Source: Papaver somniferum
Taxonomy: Eukaryota; Streptophyta; Magnoliopsida; Ranunculales; Papaveraceae
Assembly: GCF_003573695.1 (NCBI RefSeq)
Contig: NW_020621936.1
Location: 3,410,001 to 3,474,000, forward strand
DNA: 64,000 nt
Direction of reading: 5' to 3'
Position numbers and translations under genes: made by a program. The notes beneath the pieces are model-generated. The model did not search any database. It was not told the origin of the DNA and saw only the letters and a program-made list of their open reading frames with translations. Below, piece after piece: positions 1 through 10,054 of this stretch (within the stretch, counting starts at the first letter, position 1; every line of letters begins with the position of its first letter).

Positions 1-1010
1 CGATCACTGTCACACATGGGCGTCTCTGCAAAAAAGAGAAAAAACTTCATTCGTATGATCATGAAGAACAAGCGATGGTTTAGAAAAAGTAAAGGGAACG
101 AATCAGTACGGTCTTCTTAACTCGGTGAATACGAGCAGGAGAGTCATCGCGAAGCTGTTCATCCTGAACTTCATATGATCGTGCGCGTTTAGCAGAAGAG
201 CCTAGGTGGTACGAAGAAGATGATCTGCTGTTGTTTGACATGATGAAGAGATGGAGTTTCTGCAAGAAAATCCTATCAACAAAGGGCGGTTTTAAAACCT
301 CTGCGCATGTGTCGAGAAAACCCTAGAGAAAGGTTGAATCGTCTGCAACAGAGTTTATCCGATGAATAAGGCCTCAACGCCGACCAAGTCGTACTTTTCT
401 CCCGAAACCTAATCAGGTTTGACCAGCTCCAGGACAGCACCTGGCGATGTCTATCTATGCGGTAAATATATATTTACTTTAGCTCGGTCATTTCAATATG
501 CAAATTTGTCACCATCTCATGCCTACCCCACAATGATGCAACCATTATGTGCTAGGTAGGGGACTTAATGTTGATGGTGGATTTTAGTTCAGGGCTAAAA
601 TTGTAAAACCAAATTTATGCGCTGACATCCTGCAAAGGATAAAGCCATTGATAAGTGATGAATACTTCTTTACTTTACTAATTTACCTAGAATGGATCAT
701 GTGGCAACAATCCCAGTACTTTGTGAATTAAATACACAAAATTCATCCAGGTTGGAGCATGTAGCAACAATCCCATATATACCCTGTGAATTTATAGCAT
801 TATTAATTAATGCGCGATTAGCCTTGTATTTCCTGTGTTGTTCCCGCAGAACCCTCATTATTGGTGCGGCATGACGACTGAATGTTGCTCTCAGCAGAGT
901 GACACGAATCTCCAAGTATCGATAATGAGGCATGCACGAAATACCCGTACAAGCTACATCTCTTGGTGTGTTATACTAGCCCGATTGAGTATCTGGGTTG
1001 TCCATGACAG
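1..1010. other. Unassigned spacer, no gene seen
   Basis: I see no convincing gene here. A short Ser/Arg-rich open frame on the minus strand (80-265) has no recognisable family and is probably chance or the edge of a retroelement. A direct duplication of roughly 40 bp is visible: 'ATGTGGCAACAATCCCA' near 699 and 'ATGTAGCAACAATCCCA' near 758, each followed by a 'TGTGAATT' block. The stretch directly precedes the degenerate tandem repeats that start at about 1017 and may belong to the same retroelement. Confidence 0.4.
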
Positions 1011-1016
1011 TCTCAA

Positions 1017-2170
1017 AAACAATCACGACCACGCAAGTTGGCCTCATGATTTAACCAGCCTAGACGATCCTTAGCAGGAGCAAGCTACCACCTTTAATGA
1101 CCACCAGCAGGCCCGTTTTTGCCTTGGTCGTTCGAATACATACCACGCCTCCCAAACAACCACCGAACGCCAGCCTAAATTAGGATGGTTGGGCTGGTGT
1201 GGAGCAGCTTGGAAAAGCTTGTACACACAAGACTGCCAATGTCGGTCTCAAAACAGATCGCGGCCGTCCAACTTCGCCCGCATGGTTGGACGACATAGAT
1301 CGTCTCATGACCGGTTGGACAAGCGTTGTACTGCATACCGGCGGGCCCCCTTTCTACTTACTTGACTGACCTTCTCACGACCTAGCCAGGGAGGAGCAAA
1401 CGCTTTCTCGAAGTTCGGCCGACGTGATGCTTTAAGGGTCACAGGAAAGTCCACTAGTGTCTTAAATTGATCACAACCATCCAACTTCACTGGCATGTTT
1501 GGATGGCTTAGATCAAGCCTATGACAGTGGGACAAGTACACACGTGCTCACCACCGGCTCAATGTGTGTCCCACATGGTCGGCCTCCCCAAAGGAGAAGC
1601 ATAACTTGCCAAACCGTTAAGTTGAAGTCGTGTACACACGACCGATCCAAAACCTTAATTAAGGTTTGCGGCATGTTACATGTGTCGCTAATTGATCACG
1701 AGCGTCCATCTTCGTAAGCATGGATGGAGGGTGTAGATGTAGACTTAAAAGGCCCTGAGCATGTCAACATGATCACCGTGGGCCCATCTACACGCATGAC
1801 CGATTGACCAAGGCTAATCATGGTTGAACGTCTCGAAACGAGCGCCCGAAGTAGGCATGTCGCGTGACTGCCAACTCCTTTGCGGCAACGAATTTCTGCC
1901 GCAAACCGATCTCAACCACTCAACTTTACCGGACAAATTGAGTGTCTTAGATCACATCTTCACGGGACAGTGAGGTACGGACGTGTACACCGGCAAGCTG
2001 TCTACACGCATGCCCGGTCGGTCCTGCCAAAAACGTCTCCCATGCTTGGATTCGACCAAGCTGAAGAGTGATGCTTGCGCACCTCTTCAAAACCCTAAAA
2101 TTTCATCAACGATCGCAGATGAGCGTCATATATCATCTCGTCCGTCCAACTCTACCATCTTGGTTAGGCA
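1017..2170 (+). repeat. Degenerate ~215-bp tandem repeat, about six units
   Basis: A loosely conserved block, 'GATCAC(G/A)ACCGTCCAACTTC' followed by 'GCATGGTTGGACG..TAGATC' and a 'CATGACCGGTTGACCAAG'-like segment, recurs starting near 1017, 1256, 1468, 1693, 1909 and 2111. The spacing is 200-240 bp. The copies have diverged strongly from each other, so the array is old. It leads into an LTR-like stretch, so it may be a repeat-rich U3 of a Ty3/gypsy element, but no terminal sequence was found to prove this. Confidence 0.6.
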
Positions 2171-2459
2171 GCCCAGGCTAGGAGTTAGTTGGCCAATAAG
2201 GTGTCGTGGTGATCACCATCCATCACTCCACCACATCATGTGATCGTACAAGGGAGGGCTTGCCTACGCAGCCTCCAAACGATCACTTGAAGGTAGCTAT
2301 GCGTGCAGCTGTTTTGAGATGCTTAATCCGCGACTTACTCCGATAAGCTTTAAAACAGTGATGCTTCATGCATATTGAATATATTCGATGCATTACATGC
2401 ATAGAATACACACGATATTTCATAAATATCGGTTTCCCAAATAACTTAGTTATTTAACC

Positions 2460-3040
2460 TAGCACCGTATGCTATCTTCTGCGGGTCCCACGATCCACAC
2501 AATCGAGACATCAAGTATGTCACAAACTGGGGGATACTTACTGGGGTATTGGTCTGGCGGTTTACAGCGTGGAGCGCACAACGCGCCATCACAAGAACGT
2601 GTCAGGAAGACATGGACGGTTAGTAATGATGGGAGAAGTGGGCAAAGACTGATCGTGTGACACTAACACGACTCCACTACTCCATCACTCCACTTCCTAC
2701 ACTTCCCACGAGAGATGAGGGTTAGGCTCAATGACTTGTATAGATAGGTTTTTCTCCCTATTTTCAAAAGACAGACAAGACAGAAACCAAGTGTTGATAC
2801 AACGTATTCAAACACACAGAGCTTTACTTACATTATTTCAAGCCAGTTCGGTATTCTGGTACAAGTCAAAAAAAGCCAACACCTTCACGATCTCAACACC
2901 TTCTTCGCTTCCCTCCCTAAGATCAACCCCATCTCCTTCACTTTGTGACCGAAGCAAGTCTGAAACGACCATTTCTTGGTTTAGGCCAGAATTGTACAGA
3001 TTGATCTCTCGAATCAAAAGCACTCCCGTGCAGTGCATTT
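2460..3040 (+). mobile_element. Probable LTR promoter/R-U5 portion of a retrotransposon
   Basis: After the repeat array comes a segment with a TATA-like 'TTGTATAGATAGG' near 2737. A pyrimidine-rich leader follows ('TTCGCTTCCCTCCCTAAG', ~2905), ending in '..GTGCAGTGCA' near 3039. This order (AT-rich promoter, then a C/T-rich transcribed region, then a CA terminus) is typical of LTR ends. No matching second LTR, primer binding site or coding domain can be tied to it, so the family call stays open. Confidence 0.3.
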
Positions 3041-3849
3041 GTTTAGGGTTTAGATTCATTTCTCATCCACACATCCCAAATTGCCAAAACCAGCTGAAAT
3101 AGTTTTCACCCATAAACAACTATCATAATGGATCAATTGACAAAGATCTATTCAGAGCATTCGAAGGCGTTTTTAATCTCTTAGAAAAACTTAATTCTGT
3201 TAAGTCTAAGAATCATTCCGAAAAAGGTTCGGTACATATACAACCTAGGAATCGGAAGAAATTTCCTTCTAACCAGATTAAACAAAGGAGAGAAAGCTAT
3301 GACTGCCATGATTATCATCATCACTTTGATTATACAACGGAGACTGTTCACACATATCAACCAGAAATGTTGCATGAGGATTCCTCTACGTATTATTCCT
3401 CTTGGTAACAAGCTTGGCACTAACCCATTTGTATATATCTTGGAATGGGGCAAGAAATGGTTGGAATTGTGTACAGTTTTGTTATTCTCTGTTTGATCAC
3501 CCAATAAAGCTTTCTACTGCATCCATCATTTCTCACAAAGTGTGTTGTTACGGGATGCATAACCTTTGTTGTGCAAAAGAAAACCCCACTTTCGTGTGTG
3601 CGGGTCGCGGTTCACAAACGAGTCCAAGCCCATTATTGGTCTTATAGAGGAGAAGTTCGCGCACCCTCTTCTTCTTCACCCGTCCGCGTACATGAACCTC
3701 TAGGGTTTTGTGTGTTTTCTCCATTAAAGGCTCTTTGGAGAAATTAAGAGAAAGGGTATTCAAGATTAACTCCAAGTAAGTAAATTCCTCTTGTTCCTTT
3801 CAATTTCTTATTGCTCATGATAAATTCTAAGGGCTCAAAAACCTCTATC

Positions 3850-4822
3850 ATGAATTCTCCTTGTGATCAAAATTCTCTTAGGATTAGGTTTGTGAATGAT
3901 TCTTGTGCTAGAATATTTGAAAAATTTCATCTAAAGGTTTTATCCTAGAAAAGAAATTGGATTTATCTAGTGGACATGAATAGGATTTAGCTTGCTTCAA
4001 AAAAATCAATCTTGGAAACATCTTTGATGGTTATGGTCAAGGTTTTGATTATCTCACAAGAATTTTCTATGCCAACATTGATGATGTTGATCTTGATAAG
4101 ATGGAATTCAAATCCATGGTAAATAGAGAAAGATTTCTTGTTAATAGGAATTAATTTCAAGAATTGCCAAAATTCCATTGGGAAACGTGTATCTTCCTAG
4201 ACCAAATGAAGAACGACCATCTTGTGATGAAATCTCTCTAGGGCTTTGTGGCAAGAAGGTAGCTTGGAATCAAGGAAAGTTTCCTACTAATAATCTTAGT
4301 ATCCTGTTATTGGCGTTTGGGAAACTTGGTATCCCCAATCTTTGTCCCTCCACAATTGAGAACTCTTGGTGGAGTCATGAGTTTGCGGAAATAGTTTATT
4401 TCCTTGAATCGGGTGTTCAAAGACTCGATATTTGTGGGTTCATCATCTATCAAATGACTTTGATGACTTCATCTATCAAGATGTTAGGCTACCCTTGCTT
4501 GATTGGACAAATTTGCCGTGATCGTGGTCTTGATTCAATTGGAAACTCTCTGGGAGTTCCCAAACTGGTTCGTCCGTGTACCTTCAGACGCATAAGGGAA
4601 AATGTGTGCAAAAGAAAAAGAGATGCTTCACTTAACTATTGTGACCCTACCACTTTGAGTCTTCTTCAAAAAATTCATAAGGGTGTGAGTAAGGTCGATT
4701 CAAGGGTGAAGTGTGTCCAAGAAAAATTGTCTTTAGTTGCAACGAAGTTTCCCGAGCTCAAGGAAGAATTGAACACAATTCAAGCATCTTGGAGTATCTC
4801 CGATGAGGAAGAAGATGAGTAA
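3850..4822 (+). pseudogene. Broken ORF of the SIRE-like element, plant-transposon-protein type
   Basis: The readable part is 4178-4822 (214 residues). It has an order typical of the 'putative plant transposon protein' family: a hydrophobic 'LSILLLAFGKLGIP' segment, a 'FIIYQMTLMTSSIKMLGYPC' core, and a basic then acidic coiled C-terminus ending EEEDE. An upstream part from the ATG at 3850 ('MNSPCDQNSLRIRF..') reads into it with at least one stop near 3988 and one or two frame changes. In SIRE-type elements an extra ORF lies after gag-pol, where an envelope-like protein has been proposed; this one sits in that position. Its function is unknown. It could also be a captured ORF. Confidence 0.5.
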
Positions 4823-5328
4823 TTTGTTTTCTGTTTGCCTAGTATGTCTTCTTTTTGGTTTAGTTGGAAGAATAACTAGTGCCTGGAATAGCAATGATTG
4901 TGACTACACATAGCTATTATTTTTCATCTTCTTGTTCTTTTTTAGGTTTTTTGGTTTAAAAAAATTCTAAAAATATTTGGAGGATGATGTTTTTGCAGTA
5001 TTTAATCTTTATGATTTGTTATATTGCAACTTGTTATGGAATATTGGTGTTTACGTCCGTGAACTATGTTTGTCTCATACCTTGTCAAAAGTAAAGTCGT
5101 TTGTGATCGATATTCATGTATTGGTTAAAGAATGAATGGACTTTTGACAATTACAAAAATTAAGCCTATATTGTCAATCTTTGACGGAAGATAGGCTAAA
5201 ATCTTTTGTTTGCAAGGATTATGTCTATTGAATGTCGTTATGCGAATAGTGATGGAAGATAGAATGAATCCTTGTGTATTCCACAGTATTGATCTTTACT
5301 GATCCATATTTTATGTAATATTGTGAGG

Positions 5329-5610
5329 CTCCGTAATGTGTCTTATGTTAAGCACTAAAACAACCAAGTTGATTATTTTTGATTGGCTTTGTTGTTGCTC
5401 CATAAGGTACTATATGTCGAGCATTATGAACTAAAATAATCATCTTGTTTGGTTATTTAGTTATTACTCCATAAGTTTTTCTTGTGTTGAGTATATGAAC
5501 GATTAAGCTAATCATTCCTTATGGTTAAACTTAGTCGTAGCTCCGTAAGTTTACTTATGTTGAGCATAATCAATTAAATTGATCATTTTTTGTGTTTAAT
5601 TTGGTTGTGT
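5329..5610 (+). repeat. Tandem repeat of ~70 bp, four units
   Basis: Units start with 'CTCC(G/A)TAAG' at about 5329, 5398, 5467 and 5541 and contain 'TTATGTTGAGCAT' and 'AATTAATCAT'-like blocks. The homologous 3' region of element 2 (near 16410) has only one unit, so the array expanded in the element 1 copy or collapsed in element 2. Confidence 0.75.
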
Positions 5611-6407
5611 ATTCCGATTAAATTATTCATGGGTTTACTTGTGATTAATTTGATTGAGTTTTTGGATATAAAAATCATTCTTATGGTTTTAGTGTCCAAT
5701 AAAAATCCTTCTTTCCTTTTGAAATTAAGGTCGCTCGTTGTTGTTCTCTCGGGAATGACATCAAATGGGAGAGAGTTCTTTTGAACTTGTGCTTAATGGT
5801 CATATCTTGAGGAGTGTGCGGCTGTGGAATTTTGAGGGGTTATCTTGTATCTTTAAACTCCTTGATGAATGCATTTAGCTTCGGATTTATGATTGCATCT
5901 AAATTAGTTGGTATGTATTTTTTTCTTTTAGTCATGAAAAGTATCTTACGGAAATTTCATTATGATCCCGTTCTTGTACCTTTGCCAATTTTATTGACAA
6001 AAAAGGGGAGAATTAATATGTAGTTCACACTAAAAATACATATGGTTTTCGGATCATTGTGTAAGGGGGAGTGGTTTTCATGTGAGATGGAGTATTGACT
6101 AAGGGGGGTGATACATATAACCATAGTATTATTGTTGAAGTTGTGATACAATTGAACTTTGACACTGTATAATAATACTATGACAATGTATAACAATAAT
6201 CGAGAATTATGTTTTCTCATTGTTATAGCTACGGATCTTCAACAACGGTGATGCTAAACATACAACCTTCGGGATCATTGGAGCACTTGGAAATGACGAA
6301 GTTTTCGAGGAACGTTGAAGATTAGACATGTGGAATAAGAGCTACTAAAGTTTCATTATATTTTTTGTATTCCATATGTATTGATAGTTTTGTCACTAAA
6401 ATTGACA

Positions 6408-6418
6408 AAGGGGGAGAT
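6408..6418 (+). promoter_or_regulatory. Polypurine tract of SIRE-like element
   Basis: The run AAGGGGGAGAT sits immediately 5' of the LTR start TGTTAG. It would prime plus-strand DNA synthesis. The same tract in the same context occurs on the minus strand at about 20495-20505. Confidence 0.8.
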
Positions 6419-7035
6419 TGTTAGAGCATTGCTCGGTCGAACTCACATGCGTTGATATCTCAAGCATGTTTGTCAATGTTAGTGATCAAAACTATAAGTC
6501 TTGATTTCTAGTCTACTATATCTAAGTCTCGGACTAGGATAGAAAGTTTAGTTGAGCTCAAGGACTTCATGGAGATTCATCATACAAGAAGAAGAACTAC
6601 TCAAAGAACCGGTGGAACTTCTCGACAAAAAGGTAAGTGAAGACTTGAACTTATCTATCACTCAAAAGTCTATCTATTCTATCTCCTACTTCTTGAGAAA
6701 AAAATTCGTATGCTATATATAGACTTTGATTATACATAGTTGGTATTTCGAGCCGAGTATACCTCGCCTATCTATATCTCGAAATATGTGTTGGTAAGCT
6801 TTTCGCTTAGACCAAGTTTATCTTTACCTAGTAACGAAAGTCATGGTATGTTTCAATCACTTTGAAAATTGCTTTGACGAAGAATGTTTCAATGATTGGA
6901 ATGAGAGTTTAGATTACATAACCAATGGTGGACATAAGCATTGTTGTGGAAACACATTTATGTATAAGTCCTATTCCTTGAACCAAAGTTTGCGAACTTT
7001 GTTGATCAAGAGAACCGGAAGAATGGCGTGAGCCA

Positions 7036-7241
7036 AGTCCGTGAACTCAGTCCGTGAACTGCCGAGGTTCTCAAACCCGAGAATTTATGCTGGAGTTGAC
7101 AAACTAGTGCGTGAATCTAAGTCCGCGAACTCAGTCCGCGAACCCAGTCCGCGAACCGGCGAAGTTCTCATCCCGAGAATTTCTGCTGGAGTTTGTAAAC
7201 TCTACCCGGTAACTTAAGTCCGCGAACCAAGTCCGCGAACT
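7036..7241 (+). repeat. U3 repeats of motif AGTCCGCGAAC
   Basis: The motif AGTCC(G)(C/T)GAAC(T/C) occurs at 7036, 7049, 7120, 7133, 7146, 7217 and 7230, often at 13-bp spacing. A variant is at 7106. Clusters alternate with a copied 'GTTCTCA..CCCGAGAATTT.TGCTGGAGTT' block. The position, about 470 bp upstream of the LTR TATA box, fits an enhancer-like U3 array; that role is inferred. Confidence 0.7.
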
Positions 7242-7706
7242 TAAGAAGGTTATATATCTGAAGATGATTTCTGAACTTAAACTTAAAAAGACTAAGGAAT
7301 GCAGTTTGCAAACCGTGGCTATAAAAGTTCATGAACCGATTCGAGTGAATCAAATCATCTTTGCTTCAATTGTGTCTTGTGTAGTTACATAAGAATTCTT
7401 TACAATTGAACAACTCTCTAACTAGTTCATTTGAGTCATGTGAACTAGTTATGGTGAAGAAGAACATGGTTGATATGAAATGCTCATATGGCTAACCTTT
7501 TGGTTAACTATTATTGAACCAACAAGTGCATACGTTGGGTACAGTTAACAAACCTAGAAGCGTGCATTTCAATTGTGTGTAACAAGCTAATTTTTCGATC
7601 TAACGGTTGAGAAATATTAGCTTGAATCTAAATCAGGTTTTCATCTAACGGTGGATATTGATTGCTTTGTTACCAAGGTAACTTAATGGCAAACCCATTT
7701 GAAAGA

Positions 7707-7715
7707 CTATATAAG
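7707..7715 (+). promoter_or_regulatory. TATA box of LTR A
   Basis: CTATATAAG followed about 30 bp later by the probable transcript start region. The truncated LTR copy has the same element near 8933 (CTATATAAAGG). Confidence 0.55.
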
Positions 7716-10054
7716 GGGACATCTAGCATCAACGCAAAACTAATCCCCACACCTTACGTGTGATACTGGTTTGCGTGCTAGAGTCGTTTCTCCTTTAACC
7801 TTTGGTTTTCTTCTTCTAAAACCAGGTTAACGACTTAAAGACTTCATTGGAATTGTGAAGCCAGCCCGATACTACTTTATTGTAGTTGTGTGTTCTGATC
7901 TTGCATCTTCTATCGTACGAGTACAATCATATTGATTGGCTTGAGATTGATATCTCTGATACGCAAGATATAAAAAGTAATCACAAACATCTTCATCTCA
8001 TCGTTTATTATTCCGCAACATCTTGTTTCGCTAACATACGATTAAGATTGTTGTGAGGTGATTGATAACTCTAGGCTGTTCTTCAGGAATATAACCGGAT
8101 TATCAATTGGTTCATGTTCACCTTGATTACTATCAAAAGACGAAACAAAACCTTTTAGGGTTTATCTGTAGGAGACAGATTAATCCTTCGATAGACTTGT
8201 CTGTGTGAGACAGATTTGTTTGTCATCAAGTCTTCGACTTTGGGTCGTAGCAACTCTTAGTTGTGGGTGAGATCAGCTAAGGGAATCAAGTGTGTAGTAT
8301 CCTGCTGGGATCAGAGGCGTAGGGAGTACAACTGTACCTTGGATTAGTGGGAGACTGATTGGGGTTCAACTACAGTCCAGTCCGAAGTTAGCTTGGAGTA
8401 GGCTAGTGTCTGTAGCGGCTTAATACAGTGTGTGTTCAATCTGGACTAAGTCCCGGGGTTTTTCTGCATTTGCGGTTTCCTCGTTAACAAAATTTCTGGT
8501 GTCTGTGTTATTTCAGTTTCCGCATTATATTGTTTTATATTTATAATTGAAATAATACAGGTTGTGTATCAGATCATCAATTAGAGTAATCCAACCTTTG
8601 GTTGTTAATTGTCATTGATTGATCCTCGGATATTGGTCTTTGGTACATTCCGAGTTATTCCTTGTATTTGACTAGGACTCGTTGATTTCTATTAGCTTGA
8701 GTAAATCAAAACAAGAGAGAGATATTAACTCCTTGAGATACTTTTACCTAGATTGAGTCTGACTGTCTAGTTGATTCTCTAGAAAGTATTTTGGAGTTAG
8801 TCCATACAGATTCCTAAGCGAAATATTGGGTGATGTTGTTAGATCCCCGCTTTTTCACAGGTTTTCATCTAACGGTGAATATTGAATGCTTTGTTACCAA
8901 GGTAACTTAGATTGCAAACCCTGATTTGGAGACTATATAAAGGAGAAATCTAACAACTGGGAAACCTGATCCCCACACCTCCTGTATGATACTAGTTGCA
9001 TAAACTAAAGTCGATTCTCCTTTAACCTTAGGTATTTCACGAAACCATGTAGGTTAACGACTTAAAGACTTCATTGGGATTGTGAAGCCATAACCAACTA
9101 TTTTCTCTGTAGTTGTGTGATCTGATCTTGCTGTTTTTATCGTGCTTGAGTACAATCGTAAGATTGACTTGAGATTTATATCTCCGATAGGCAAGATAGA
9201 AAAGTAGTCACAAACACCTTCGTCTCATCCTTTGTGATTCCATAATACATTGTTTTGCTAATCGATTAAGATTATTGTGAGGTAACTGATAATTCTAGGC
9301 TTTTCTTCGGGAATATAAGTCCGGGTTATCGATTGGTTCCTGTTCACCTTGATTTATCAAAAGACGGAACAAAACTCGTAGGTATTTCTGTGGGAGACAG
9401 ATTTATCTATTCTATAGACTTTTCTGTGTGAGGCAGATTTGTTTATCAAGTATTTGACTTTGGGTCGTAGCAACTCTTAGTTTTGGGTGAGATCAGCTAA
9501 GGGAATCAAGTGCGTAGTATCCTGCTGGGATCAGAGACGTAAGGAACACAACTGTACCTTGAATCAGTATGAGATTGATTGGGATTCAACTACAGTCCAA
9601 CCCGAAGTTAGTTTGTAGTAGGCTAGTGTCTGTAGCGGCTTAATACAGTGTGGTGTTCAATCTGGACTAGGTCCTGGGATTTTTCTGCATTTGCGGTTTC
9701 CTTGTTAACAAAACTTCTGGTGTCTGTGTTATTTGTTTTCCGCATTATATTTTGTTATATAATTTAAATATCACAGATTGTGCGTTGAACCGATCAATTG
9801 GTAAATCCATCCTTTGGTTGTTGATGGAAATTGATTGATCCTTGAACATTGGTCTTTGGTACCGTTCAAGTTATCTCTCTTATATTCAATCGGGCTCGCA
9901 AATTATTATTTGTTTGATTGCGGATTGAATTGAGAGATCGAGATATAACTCTTTGATATACTTTTCTTAAGATTGAGTCTGACTGTCTAGTTAATTCTCT
10001 TGAAAGTATATTGGAGTTAGTCCATACAGATTGCTAAGCGAAATATTGGGTGAG

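Larger units (their letters stand above)
3100..6418 (+). mobile_element. 3' internal region of SIRE-like Ty1/copia element 1
   Basis: The region ends with the polypurine tract 'AAGGGGGAGAT' directly before an LTR starting TGTTAGAGCATTGC, the usual SIRE-type 3' junction. From about 4880 onward it is collinear with 15950-17150, the 3' region of element 2. Shared blocks are 'TGTGACTACACATAGCTA', the 'TTGCAACTTGTTA.GG' segment, 'GACAAAAAGGGGAGAATTAA' and 'GTAAGGGGGAGTGGTTTTC'. A broken ORF (3850-4822) lies inside. No reverse transcriptase or integrase is visible. The segment 3120-3500 has interrupted frames of gag-tail-like composition (weak). Confidence 0.65.
6419..8857 (+). repeat. LTR A of SIRE-like copia element (2.4 kb, full length)
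   Basis: It starts TGTTAGAGCATTGC right after the polypurine tract and ends CCCCGCTTTTTCA. U3 holds a repeated 12-13-bp motif (7036-7241). A TATA box 'CTATATAAGG' lies at about 7707. R-U5 carries 'TCCCGGGGTTTTTCTGC' near 8450. What follows is not a primer binding site but a second, 5'-truncated copy of the same LTR, which begins exactly at the LTR end. LTR A is therefore the 3' LTR of the upstream element fused to another LTR. Confidence 0.75.

Noticed and set aside
80..265. 61-residue Ser/Arg-rich minus-strand frame
   Set aside because: Too short and without a recognisable domain or supporting context at the window edge.
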